The notes under the pieces: generated by a model
The model's database searches: none
Told to the model about the DNA's origin: nothing
The model's input: the letters and a program-made list of their open reading frames with translations, nothing else
DNA from: JACJYE01 sp964432875
GTDB taxonomy: Bacteria; Bacteroidota; Bacteroidia; Chitinophagales; Saprospiraceae
Direction: 5' to 3'
DNA: 60,527 nucleotides
Assembly: GCA_964432875.1 (NCBI GenBank)
Contig: CAYSPJ010000016.1
Location: 1 to 60,527 of the forward strand
In this document: positions 50,112-59,800 of the stretch, in pieces
Numbering within the stretch: position 1 is the stretch's first letter
Layout: each line of letters opens with the position of its first letter
Translations under genes and position numbers: made by a program

Positions 50112-52253
50112 ATGGCACGCCCGGATTTTAGCAAGTTGCAACTCGATCGAGAGGCTTTAAATAACCGCCCCGTCCAGGGTGGAGTATGGGAGAGCCCGGA
50201 AAAGATTCCTGTCAAGCCCGTATTTGGGCCTGAAGACATCGAAGGCCTGCCTCATCTGTCTTTTGCTGCTGGCTTGCCGCCTTTCCTTCGCGGGCCATAT
50301 AGCTCCATGTTCGTCACCCAACCTTGGACTATCCGGCAATATGCTGGGTTTTCCACGGCTGAAGAAAGCAATGCCTTCTACCGCCGCAACCTGGCCCAGG
50401 GGCAAAAGGGCTTATCGGTCGCCTTTGACCTGGCCACCCACCGCGGCTACGACTCCGATCACGAGCGCGTAGCCGGCGATGTCGGTAAAGCTGGTGTGGC
50501 CATTGATACCGTAGAGGATATGAAAGTCCTCTTCGACCAGATCCCGCTCGATCAAATGTCGGTTTCGATGACTATGAATGGAGCGGTCATCCCCATCATG
50601 GCTTTTTATATCGTTGCGGCCCAAGAGCAGGGCGTAGCGCTGGAGCAGCTCAGCGGCACCATTCAAAATGACATCCTTAAAGAATTCATGGTGCGCAATA
50701 CGTATATCTATCCTCCAGAGCCATCCATGCACATCATTGCCGACATTTTCGAGTTTGCTGCCCGCCACATGCCGCGTTTCAACTCTATCAGCATCAGCGG
50801 CTACCATATGCACGAAGCGGGTGCCCCAGCCGACATTGAGCTGGCCTATACCTTGGCCGATGGTCTGGAGTACCTTCGCGCCGGGCTGAAAGCGGGCCTA
50901 AAAATCGACGATTTCGCCCCCCGCATCTCCTTCTTCTGGGGCATCGGCATGAACCACTTCATGGAGATTGCCAAGATGCGCGCTGGCCGTATGTTGTGGT
51001 CCAAGATTATCAAGCAGTTCGACCCGCAGAACGCCAAGTCGATGGCCCTGCGTACCCACTGCCAGACCTCGGGCTGGAGCCTTACCGAGCAAGACCCTTT
51101 CAATAATATTGCCCGCACTTGCATCGAAGCTTTGGCTGCGGTACTGGGCGGCACCCAATCCCTGCATACCAATTCTCTGGACGAGGCCATCGCCCTGCCC
51201 ACAGATTTCTCTGCCAAAATCGCTCGCGATACACAGCTGTACCTGCAAAAGGAGACCGATATCACTCGGGCGGTCGATCCCTGGGCTGGCTCCTATTATG
51301 TAGAATACCTGACCGACCGCCTGGCCAAGCGCGCTTGGCAGCTTATCGAAGAGGTAGAAGAACTAGGCGGAATGGCAAAGGCTATTGAGAAAGGCGTACC
51401 CAAGCTGCGCATTGAAGAGGCTGCCGCTCGCAAGCAGGCCCGCATCGACAGTGGCAAAGACCAGATTGTGGGCGTCAATGTTTTTCAATTAGCCGAAGAG
51501 GCGCCGATGGACATCCTCGAAGTAAATAATAGCGCCGTGCGCGAAGCCCAAATCCGGCGCCTCAAGGAAGTGAAAGCCAAACGGGATGAAGCGGCGGTAC
51601 AAGCGGCACTCGAAGCGATTTATCAGTGTGCCAAAACTGGGGAGGGCAATCTCTTGAGCTTGGCGGTAGAAGCCGCCCGCGCCCGGGCAAGCCTGGGCGA
51701 GATATCCTCTGCGATGGAGCGCCATTTTGGGCGCTTCACGGCACAGACCAAATCTGTCTCGGGTGTTTACTCTAGCGAAATTAGTGCCGACGCCGACTTC
51801 AAAAAAGCACAAGACCTGGCCGACGAATTTGCCGCTTTGGAAGGCCGCCGCCCCCGCATCATGGTTGCCAAGCTTGGCCAGGATGGCCACGACCGCGGTG
51901 CCAAAGTCATCGCCACCAGCTTTGCCGACCTTGGCTTCGATGTGGACATTGGCCCACTATTTCAAACGCCGGCAGAAGCGGCTCGACAAGCTGCCGAAAA
52001 CGACGTGCATATCTTAGGGGTTTCTTCCCTGGCTGCGGGCCACAAGACTTTGGTGCCCCAGACCATCGCCGAGCTAAAAAAACTGGGTAGAGAGGACATC
52101 CTGCTTGTCGTCGGCGGCGTTATCCCCCATCAGGATTATGACTTCCTCTATGAGGCCGGCGTAGCGGGCGTCTTTGGGCCCGGCACCAAAATAGCTATTG
52201 CCGCCCGGCAGATATTGGAGGTGCTCATTGCGGGCCTTGGGGTAAAGGGCTGA
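50112..52253 (+). CDS. scpA: methylmalonyl-CoA mutase
   Basis: The 713-residue enzyme interconverts methylmalonyl-CoA and succinyl-CoA with adenosylcobalamin, linking propionate and odd-chain fatty-acid breakdown to the TCA cycle. Conserved segments are QPWTIRQYAGFSTAEESNAF, GQKGLSVAFDLATHRGYDSD and MTMNGAVIPIMAFYIVAA in the catalytic barrel, RNTYIYPPEPSM, and a C-terminal B12-binding domain with GQDGHDRGAKVIA, whose histidine (about H593) ligates cobalt. The start is ATG 50112, preceded by a promoter. No small-subunit gene (mutA) lies beside it, so it may act like E. coli Sbm as a homodimer. Its length (about 714 in Sbm) supports that. Confidence 0.96.
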   Translation: MARPDFSKLQLDREALNNRPVQGGVWESPEKIPVKPVFGPEDIEGLPHLSFAAGLPPFLRGPYSSMFVTQPWTIRQYAGFSTAEESNAFYRRNLAQGQKGLSVAFDLATHRGYDSDHERVAGDVGKAGVAIDTVEDMKVLFDQIPLDQMSVSMTMNGAVIPIMAFYIVAAQEQGVALEQLSGTIQNDILKEFMVRNTYIYPPEPSMHIIADIFEFAARHMPRFNSISISGYHMHEAGAPADIELAYTLADGLEYLRAGLKAGLKIDDFAPRISFFWGIGMNHFMEIAKMRAGRMLWSKIIKQFDPQNAKSMALRTHCQTSGWSLTEQDPFNNIARTCIEALAAVLGGTQSLHTNSLDEAIALPTDFSAKIARDTQLYLQKETDITRAVDPWAGSYYVEYLTDRLAKRAWQLIEEVEELGGMAKAIEKGVPKLRIEEAAARKQARIDSGKDQIVGVNVFQLAEEAPMDILEVNNSAVREAQIRRLKEVKAKRDEAAVQAALEAIYQCAKTGEGNLLSLAVEAARARASLGEISSAMERHFGRFTAQTKSVSGVYSSEISADADFKKAQDLADEFAALEGRRPRIMVAKLGQDGHDRGAKVIATSFADLGFDVDIGPLFQTPAEAARQAAENDVHILGVSSLAAGHKTLVPQTIAELKKLGREDILLVVGGVIPHQDYDFLYEAGVAGVFGPGTKIAIAARQILEVLIAGLGVKG

Positions 52254-52673
52254 GCTTTTAAAAATGACCATAGAATATTAGGCTCGTTTTGATGAGAACC
52301 ATCGCGGGCTAAAAATAGCTCTTTACTGCCTGCACTGTTCCTGCTTTGGTCACGTAGCGGGGCTATGTTTCTTTAATAAGTCTCTTCGCGGGCTGAAAAC
52401 AGCTCATTTTTCTACCATGCTGACTCAACACAACAGCTCTGTAATGATTTTATAGCCAGTAGCACTCCTCTCATGATTTTGGGATAGGGTAGCCTGCTGC
52501 CAAGCTCGTCATATCAAGTATGCAAGGTCGACTCCAGCTAAACCAGTTTTCATTAGCTTAACATATACACTATGAAAGCTGGCTTTTTTTTACAAAATCA
52601 TAAAGTTTTCTTAATGCTAAATCAAGTGTATAAAGCAGTAGCAGCATCTACTTTTGCAAAAAACTTTTGCATC
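52254..52673. other. intergenic region with an imperfect direct repeat before the TonB-dependent receptor
   Basis: TCGCGGGCTAAAAATAGCTC at 52302-52321 and TCGCGGGCTGAAAACAGCTC at 52386-52405 differ at two or three positions and are 84 bases apart. Each has a weak inverted core (GCT...AGC). They may be operator sites, for example for the hybrid regulator. No frame or known riboswitch is seen. Confidence 0.5.
52649..52656 (+). promoter_or_regulatory. -7 promoter element of the TonB-dependent receptor gene
   Basis: TACTTTTG is an exact TAnnTTTG match, 18 bases before the preferred ATG at 52674. Confidence 0.5.
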
Positions 52674-55442
52674 ATGACAAAACGCTTTACACTCCTACTT
52701 CTTACCTGCTTCGCGCCACTTTTCCTGTTGGCGCAAGCTGGCACGGGTACTATCCGCGGCAAAATCACCGACGAATTGGGTTTGGGCTTGCCCGGCGCCA
52801 ACGTCTATTTCGAAGACTTTTCTTTCGCTACCGTCTCCAACGTCAACGGCGTTTACACGCTCGTGAACGTGCCCGTTGGAGGCAAGAAGTTGAATATCAG
52901 CTTCATCGGTTACGGCAGTGTCGTGCAGGACATTGAGGTGGTCGCTGGTCAAACTGTGACTTTCGATGCAGCGCTCGCCCCGGGCGTAGAAATTGGTGCG
53001 GAAGTGCTGGTGCTCGGCGACCGCCTCAAAGGCCAGGCCAAGGCCCTTAACCAACAGCGCACCAACTCCAACATCACCAACATCGTCGCTGCCGACCAGA
53101 TCGGCCGCTTCCCCGATGCCAACATCGGCGATGCCATGAAGCGCATCCCCGGCATCACCATGCAGAACGACCAGGGCGAGGCCCGCGACATCATCATCCG
53201 GGGCATGGCCCCACAGCTCAATGCCGTAACCCTCAATGGCGAACGCATCCCCTCGGCCGAAGGCGACAACCGCCGGGTGCAGATGGACCTGATCCCTGCC
53301 GATATGATCCAAACCATCGAGGTCAACAAGGCGGTGCTGCCTGATATGGACGCCGACGCCATCGGCGGCTCCGTCAACCTGGTCACCCGAAAGGCGCCCA
53401 ACGGCCTGCGTCTCTCCGGCACCGCCGCTTCCGGCTACAGCCCCATCACCAACAAGCCCATCTGGACGGGCTCCCTTATCGCCGGCAATCGCATCGCCAA
53501 CGGCAAGCTGGGCATCATCTTTTCCGGCTCTTACAATAATGTGGACTACGGCTCCGACGATGTCGAAGCTGTTTGGATCGATACGGATGCCGGTGCGGTC
53601 ATTGATGAATTGGACATTCGCAAATACTTGGTGCAGCGGGTGCGGCGCAGTGCCTCCATCAACTTGGACTACGCGATCAACACCAACCACAGCATTGCTT
53701 TTTCAGGTATGTACAATTGGCGCGATGACTGGGAGAACCGCTTCCGCATGCGCGTCAGCAGGTTAGAAGACGCCTTCGAGGATGGCGAGTTCACGCAGAC
53801 CGGCCCGGGGCAATTTACCGCCAATGCTAGGGTCGAGTATCAAACCAAGGGCGGCTTGGACAGCGACCGCATCAAGTCCCGCCGATTGGAAGACCAGCGC
53901 ATGTACAACTACACCTTGAGCGGCGAACATTTGTTCAACAAACTGAAGGCGACCTGGAACCTGACTTGGGCACGAGCTTCAGAAGAGCGCCCCAATGAGC
54001 GCTACATCAGCTTCCGGAAGAGCAATCAAATGGTGGACGTGGATCTGTCCAACCCGCGACAGCCCTTTGCCTATTTGTCCAACCGCATGGACAACCGCGC
54101 CCTCGGCTTGAACGAGATAACCGAAAACTACAACTACACCGAGGACCAAGACCTCAACGGCCGGCTTGATTTCAGCTTGCCTTACAGCAATAACGGGCTG
54201 CTGAAGTTTGGCGGCCGCTTCCGCATCAAGGACAAATTCCGCGACAACAACTTCTTCGAGTACGAGCCGCTTACCGGCAGTTTTGACCAGTTGGGCGACG
54301 TGCCTTTCCGAGACGAAAGCAATCCCGACTTCCTGGCCGGCAGCCAGTACCAGATCGGAGAATTTGCAACGCCCGATTTTTTGGGCGGCCTCGACCTGAA
54401 CAACCCGGCTTTGTTTGAAGAATCGGATGTCCCTGGCGAGTACGTGCCGGGCAACTACAGCGCCAACGAGAATATTTATGCCGCCTACTTGATGGCCGAC
54501 CACAAATTCAGCCAAAAGTTCTCGGCTATTTTCGGCCTGCGCTACGAGTACACCGACCTGGAGTACACTGGCAATGTGTTCGACTTGGACGAAGAGACCA
54601 CCGTCACCGATCAGCGTACCAATAGCTACGGCAACTTCCTGCCTGGCATACACCTGAAGTACGACTTCAATCCCAACACCATACTGCGCGCGGCTTGGAC
54701 CAACACCATCGCTCGGCCCAACTACTTCGACTTAGTGCCTTACGCGGAATTCAGCCCCCAGGATCAAGAACTGGCTCGGGGCAATCCCGATTTGCTCGCG
54801 ACCACCGCCATGAATTTCGACCTGATGGCAGAACGTTATTTCAACACGATCGGCCTGGTCTCTTTGGGAGGCTTCTACAAGAACCTGGACAACTTCATCT
54901 ACGTCCAAACCCAACAGAACTTCTCTGACCCGCAATTTGGCGATGACTTGGAGTTCACCAGGCCGCTCAATGGCGGCGCGGCGACCGTTGCGGGTTTTGA
55001 GGTTTCCTTCCAGCGGCAGTTGTGGAAAGGGCTGGGGCTTTATACCAACTATACCTTCACCAGTTCCACTACGGAAGGCATTGAAGGACGGGAAAAGGAC
55101 GAGCTGAGCTTGCCCGGCACCGCAGAGCACATGTTCAACGCATCTTTATCTTACGAAACCGCTAAGCTGGTGGTCCGCGTTTCCCTCAACTATGCAAGCG
55201 GGTACATTGACGAACTGGGCGGCGAAAGCTTCGAAGACCGCTTCTACGACCAACAGACCTTCTTGGACGTGAACGCTTCCTATGCCATTACGCCCAACTT
55301 CAGGCTATTCGCCGAGGGCAATAACCTGACCAACCAGCCGCTTAGGTTTTACCAAGGCATACGCTCCCGCACCATGCAATCGGAGTTCTACAACGCCCGT
55401 TTCAACTTCGGCCTCAAGTTCGACCTCTTTGGCGAGCGCTAA
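52674..55442 (+). CDS. TonB-dependent receptor with carboxypeptidase-regulatory N-terminal domain
   Basis: The 922-residue protein starts with a signal peptide (MTKRFTLLLLTCFAPLFLLAQ); a longer upstream in-frame extension to 52572 is rejected because this signal begins at 52674. Residues 25-105 form a CarboxypepD_reg-like domain (TIRGKITDELGLGLPGANVY). The plug follows at about 130-240 (GRFPDANIGDAMKRIPGITM, DIIIRGMAPQLNAVTLNGER), then a 22-strand barrel ending in NFGLKFDLFGER. The arrangement (RFPDANIGDAMKRIPG) is typical of receptors for phytate- or siderophore-like ligands. The next gene is a phytase, so uptake of phytate or its breakdown products is likely. No SusD-like gene is present. 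Confidence 0.94.
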   Translation: MTKRFTLLLLTCFAPLFLLAQAGTGTIRGKITDELGLGLPGANVYFEDFSFATVSNVNGVYTLVNVPVGGKKLNISFIGYGSVVQDIEVVAGQTVTFDAALAPGVEIGAEVLVLGDRLKGQAKALNQQRTNSNITNIVAADQIGRFPDANIGDAMKRIPGITMQNDQGEARDIIIRGMAPQLNAVTLNGERIPSAEGDNRRVQMDLIPADMIQTIEVNKAVLPDMDADAIGGSVNLVTRKAPNGLRLSGTAASGYSPITNKPIWTGSLIAGNRIANGKLGIIFSGSYNNVDYGSDDVEAVWIDTDAGAVIDELDIRKYLVQRVRRSASINLDYAINTNHSIAFSGMYNWRDDWENRFRMRVSRLEDAFEDGEFTQTGPGQFTANARVEYQTKGGLDSDRIKSRRLEDQRMYNYTLSGEHLFNKLKATWNLTWARASEERPNERYISFRKSNQMVDVDLSNPRQPFAYLSNRMDNRALGLNEITENYNYTEDQDLNGRLDFSLPYSNNGLLKFGGRFRIKDKFRDNNFFEYEPLTGSFDQLGDVPFRDESNPDFLAGSQYQIGEFATPDFLGGLDLNNPALFEESDVPGEYVPGNYSANENIYAAYLMADHKFSQKFSAIFGLRYEYTDLEYTGNVFDLDEETTVTDQRTNSYGNFLPGIHLKYDFNPNTILRAAWTNTIARPNYFDLVPYAEFSPQDQELARGNPDLLATTAMNFDLMAERYFNTIGLVSLGGFYKNLDNFIYVQTQQNFSDPQFGDDLEFTRPLNGGAATVAGFEVSFQRQLWKGLGLYTNYTFTSSTTEGIEGREKDELSLPGTAEHMFNASLSYETAKLVVRVSLNYASGYIDELGGESFEDRFYDQQTFLDVNASYAITPNFRLFAEGNNLTNQPLRFYQGIRSRTMQSEFYNARFNFGLKFDLFGER

Positions 55443-55477
55443 TCGCTAGACCCTATCCTGTTTATTCATTTCTTGAC

Positions 55478-55516
55478 CAGAGGGAGGAAGGCGGCTTCTT
55501 CCCTCTGTTTTTTCAA
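55478..55516 (+). terminator. intrinsic terminator between the receptor and phytase genes
   Basis: CAGAGGGAGGAAG and the matching CTTCTTCCCTCTG pair around GCGG with one bulge, followed by TTTTTT. It ends the receptor transcript, or attenuates it, just 16 bases before the phytase ATG. Confidence 0.75.
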
Positions 55517-55528
55517 ATCACGACTGCA

Positions 55529-56593
55529 ATGAAAAATCAGCTTTTATCCTTAGCCGCAGCGCTGCTCGGCCTGCTTGCTTGCGAAGCACCGACCAACCCC
55601 AATGCCTTAAAGCCCGACTTTGTCACCAGCCCTACGCTGACCGACACGGACGACCCCGCCATTTGGATACACCCCGAGGACCCCATGCAAAGCCTCATCT
55701 TGGGCACGGACAAAGGGGACGAGAACGGCGGCATCTACGTCTTCGACCTCAAGGGCAACGAAATCAAAGACAAAACCGTCACGGGCCTGAAGCGGCCCAA
55801 TAATGTGGACGTGGCCTACAGCTTGGCCCTGCCCGACAGCCAGAGCGTGGATATTGCCGTGTACACCGAGCGGGGCCTTGATAAAATCCGGGTACTGAGC
55901 CTGCCTGATATGGCCTTCTTGGACGAGGGCGGCATCCCAGTCTTCGAGGGCGAAGCCGAGCGCGCCCCCATGGGCGTAGCCATGTACACACGCCCCTCCA
56001 CGGGCGAAATCTTCGCCATCGTCAGCCGAAAAACAGGGCCTAGCGGCAACTACCTCTGGCAATACCGCTTGAGCGCAGACAGCACCGGCCGGGTATCGGG
56101 CGAAGTGGTGCGCAAGTTCGGCCGCTTTGAGGGCGGCAAGGAAATCGAAGCCATTGCCGTGGACAATGAGCTGGGCTACGTCTATTACTCTGATGAAGGC
56201 GCTGGCGTGCGCAAGTACTACGCCGATCCCGATAGCAGCAACCAAGAGCTGGCCTTTTTCGACCAGGAAGATTTTGCCGACGACCACGAGGGCATCTCGA
56301 TTTATACCCAGCCCGGCGGCAAGGGCTACATCTTGGTTTCCGACCAGCAGGCCAATCGCTTCCACGTCTTCACGCGTGAAGGCTCGCCTGGCAACCCACA
56401 TGCTCACCGCCGCCTGGCGATCATCCCGATGTCCACCCTGGCAAGCGACGGCTCGGAGGCGACGAGTACGGCTTTTGGCGATCTGTACCCCCGGGGCTTC
56501 TTTGTGGCCATGTCTGACGACCGTACTTTCCAGATTTACCGCTGGGAAAAGCTGGAGGAGTCTATGCTCCGGGGGCAGGGGAAGGGGGAATAG
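55529..56593 (+). CDS. beta-propeller phytase (3-phytase) lipoprotein
   Basis: The 354-residue protein starts MKNQLLSLAAALLGLLACEAP, a lipobox with C18, so it is a lipid-anchored envelope protein. The beta-propeller phytase motifs are TDTDDPAIWIHPEDPMQSLI, GTDKGDENGGIYVFDLKG, RPNNVDVAY, VFEGEAERAPMGVAMY, GKEIEAIAVDNELGYVYYSD and DFADDHEGISIY, rich in the acidic residues that bind the catalytic calcium ions. It releases phosphate from phytate. Its place directly after the TonB-dependent receptor suggests that surface or periplasmic phytate breakdown is coupled to uptake. Confidence 0.93.
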   Translation: MKNQLLSLAAALLGLLACEAPTNPNALKPDFVTSPTLTDTDDPAIWIHPEDPMQSLILGTDKGDENGGIYVFDLKGNEIKDKTVTGLKRPNNVDVAYSLALPDSQSVDIAVYTERGLDKIRVLSLPDMAFLDEGGIPVFEGEAERAPMGVAMYTRPSTGEIFAIVSRKTGPSGNYLWQYRLSADSTGRVSGEVVRKFGRFEGGKEIEAIAVDNELGYVYYSDEGAGVRKYYADPDSSNQELAFFDQEDFADDHEGISIYTQPGGKGYILVSDQQANRFHVFTREGSPGNPHAHRRLAIIPMSTLASDGSEATSTAFGDLYPRGFFVAMSDDRTFQIYRWEKLEESMLRGQGKGE

Positions 56594-56687
56594 AGGCAGC
56601 CTTTGGCAGCAAGTTTATGATTGGGCTAAACAGGAATGCTCATCCACGAACTGTCCCGATCCCTCAGGATAGTCCAGAACTGCAGCC

Positions 56688-56861
56688 ATGGAGTTAGAGG
56701 AAATGGGGGCCCTGCCCTTCCGTATATTGAATGAGGTAAAGGCAATCAAAAAACAAACCACCACTTATGATGGAGGTTCAGAACTGCCTATTTTTCAAAA
56801 CTATTGTGGACAAGATTTTCAATTTTCTGATTTAGAAGAGGATAGGCGGTTAGTTTCTTGA
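56688..56861 (+). CDS. hypothetical 57-residue protein (uncertain)
   Basis: An ATG-started frame encodes 57 residues (MELEEMGALPFRILNEVKAI at its start), with no recognisable motif. Its composition is plausible for a protein, but it has no clear ribosome-binding site or promoter and sits in a long gap, so it may be chance or the remnant of a larger gene. Confidence 0.25.
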   Translation: MELEEMGALPFRILNEVKAIKKQTTTYDGGSELPIFQNYCGQDFQFSDLEEDRRLVS

Positions 56862-56868
56862 AAAAAAC

Positions 56869-56876
56869 TAATTTTG
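56869..56876 (+). promoter_or_regulatory. -7 promoter element of the hybrid sensor gene
   Basis: TAATTTTG is an exact TAnnTTTG match, 23 bases before the TTG start at 56899. Confidence 0.55.
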
Positions 56877-56898
56877 GCGTATACAATCCACCGCTACC

Positions 56899-59800
56899 TT
56901 GAACAACCGCCTTATCTACCTCTTCATCCTGCTGGCAATTCCAGGGCTTTCCATTGGCCAGGAGCTTCGTTTGCAGCAATTCACGATGAAAGACGGCCTG
57001 TCCCATCCTGGCACCTACTGGCTGGAGAGCATCATCCAGGACCGGGAGGGGTTCTTATGGTTCACCACCTTCAATGGCCTGAATCGCTTCGACGGGAAAA
57101 ATTTCAAGATTTTTCAGTACAGCCACAACTACCCGAAAAGCCTGGGAAACAATTTTACAACGGCGATTTGCGAGGCAGAAGACGGCAGTATTTGGGTGGG
57201 GACGAATTCAGGCGTTTACATCTTCGATCCGGAAACCGAGACCTTTGACCTGCTGCAGCACGACCCTGCCAATCCGAAAAGCCTGTGTGGCAACGACATC
57301 AATTTCATCAACAAAGACCGGGATGGGAATATGTGGGTGGGCACCGCTGTAGACGGGGTTTGCCGGTGGTCGAACACAACCGGAGATTTTGAGGACTTCG
57401 GCGGCTACTTCAGGGATGGACTGGTCTTTTTTCAGCAAAAAAACGGGGCGATCTGGGTGGGGAATACTGATGGATTGCACCAGAAAATCGCGGGAAAGGA
57501 TGCGTTCCTGCTAATCGAACTGCCCGCTGCATTTAAACAAAAAAAAATACGCTACGCTTCCGATATCGTCGAACTGCCGGATGGCAGCCTGATGGTCAGT
57601 TCTTACGGGGTCGGGCTTTGGACTTTTAATCCAAAGACACTAGAATTCAAAGATATAACTGCTTCATTTCAGTCGAAATTCATAAAATCTCCGGCCTGCC
57701 TGCTGATGGACAGGGACGGTCAAATCTGGATGGGGGCCCTCGATGAAATCCAGCGTTATGACCCGGTCTCAGGTGCGTTCAAGGTGTACGCCCACCACGA
57801 TGATGACCCCGCCAGTGTGCCAAAGTTCAAAGTGGCTTATGGCTATCAGGATGCGGCGGGGAGCCTTTGGTTCATTACGCCCGGTGGCGGCGTCATCGTT
57901 GCGCATTCGCCCCGGCACCCGTTTCAAATCGTGGGGGCGATTCACAACGAGCGGGTCATCCGGCTGGATGAAAACCGGCTGCTGATCAACAGCTGGGAAC
58001 GGCTGGCGGTGTTCGATGTCCGGGATCAAAAACTGGTCGCTCCCGAAATCCCTAAAAGTTTGCTGAATGTGCCAACGGTTGCCGTTGCGTTGTCCGGCAA
58101 AAATGAACTTTGGTTGCAGCAATTTGACACCAGGCACGTGGAGGTTTTCAATTTTGAAACCAGAACTACCCGGCAAATTCCCGGCCGCACCGCATTGCTC
58201 AAAACCGGGCCGGAAGGTAAAATCTGGTCGGGATTCAAATATTTTGACGAAGCCAAAAATCAATGGGTGGTGCTGGACCCGAACATCCCCGGCCAGCCCG
58301 ATGCCGCCAAGTTTGACAGCGAAGTGGTGGATCTTTTTTTTGGTGAAAATAACGCCCTCTGGCTGGCCACGAATTTTGGTATTTTTCAATACAACCTGGA
58401 AACCCGGCAGGGCCGGAAGTACCATTTGTACCCCGGCGATAGCGTTTCAACCGATGTCGTTTATAAAATTTACCCTGGTCAGGCGGGGCGTTTTTACCTC
58501 TCCACCTCCAACGGCATGAGCCTGTACGACCCGGCGAGCGATGCGTTTATAAGTTTCAACGAAAGCAACGGGCTGCTGCACAATCAGGTGACCTCCGTGG
58601 TGGAAGACACGCATGGCAACCCCTGGCTAACGACACCGAAGGGCCTGCATAAACTCGAGTTGTCCAGCGGCACTTTCACGAATTATGGTATCAACGATGG
58701 CCTGCCGGACACCGATTTCACTTACCAGCAAGCATACCGGGACGATGCAGGGCAGCTTTATTTTTCCGTGGACGGGAAGTTGCTCCGCTTTCACCCGGAC
58801 AGCCTGAAACCGAGGGCGTACGTGGCTTCGGTGCATTTGCTCGATTTTTACCTGAACCACGAAAAAGTACAGCCTGGCGGCCAGGATGCTTTGTTGAAAA
58901 AACAACTGCGTTTCAGCCAACAAGTCCAATTGCGCCACAACCAGGCGGATTTCGGCTTTAGTTTCGTCATGCCGGTCTTTTACAAAGCCAGGGAGGTGCA
59001 GTATTTCTACCAGTTAGCGCCTTACGATGCAGACTGGCAAAGCGCAGGGACACGCAATGAGGTTCATTACACCAACATGGCCCCAGGCAAATATACCTTC
59101 CGGGTTAAAGCCAAAACGGCGGATGGGTTCTGGAGCCCGAACGAGGCAAGCGTGAACATCCATATTTCTCCTCCATTTTACCGCACATGGTGGGCCTATC
59201 TTTTTTACACCCTTGCTGCCGGCAGCCTGCTTTTTTGGATACGCCGCTTTGAACTGCGCCGTCAAATGATGAAAGCGGAAGCCATACGTATGCAAGAACT
59301 CGACACCCTCAAAACCCGCCTCTACACCAATATCACCCACGAATTCCGCACGCCGCTCACGGTCATCATGGGTATGACGGAGCAGTTGGCGGCCGGCAGT
59401 TGGCAGTCGGCAGTCAGTACAGAGGATAAAGGGAAATTAGGGAGCGCCTTTTCATTGATTCGCAGAAACAGCAAGAACCTGCTCCGCCTCATCAACCAAA
59501 TGCTCGACCTCTCCAAGCTCGACTCCGGGGCCTTGAAAATGGACTTGGTGCAAGGCGAGATCATCAACTACCTGCAGTACCTCACCGAGTCGTTTCATTC
59601 CATGGCACACGAGAAAAACGTGAGACTAACCTTTTACGCTGAAGTTCCTGAACTGGTCATGGATTTTGATGAAGTGAAAATGCAGCACATCATCTACAAC
59701 CTCTTGTCCAATGCCATCAAGTTCACTGAAACGGGCGGTAAAGTCGTGCTGCATGCCAACCAAACCGAAAGCAACGGGCAGCCGTTTTTAAAACTAAAAA

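Larger units (their letters stand above)
56594..56898. other. intergenic region upstream of the hybrid sensor with one short frame
   Basis: Apart from the short frame at 56688-56861 I see only the sensor promoter at 56869-56876. No RNA or repeat is evident. Confidence 0.5.

Noticed and set aside
52254..52673. Cobalamin riboswitch near the mutase and TonB receptor genes
   Set aside because: The conserved B12-box sequence is not present.
52695..53690. Open frame antisense to the TonB receptor gene
   Set aside because: It is rich in V, D, G and H with no signature motif, typical of a shadow frame. The receptor frame is unambiguous.
56688..56861. Toxin or antitoxin gene
   Set aside because: The 57-residue frame has no family motif and no partner gene, so I list it only as uncertain.
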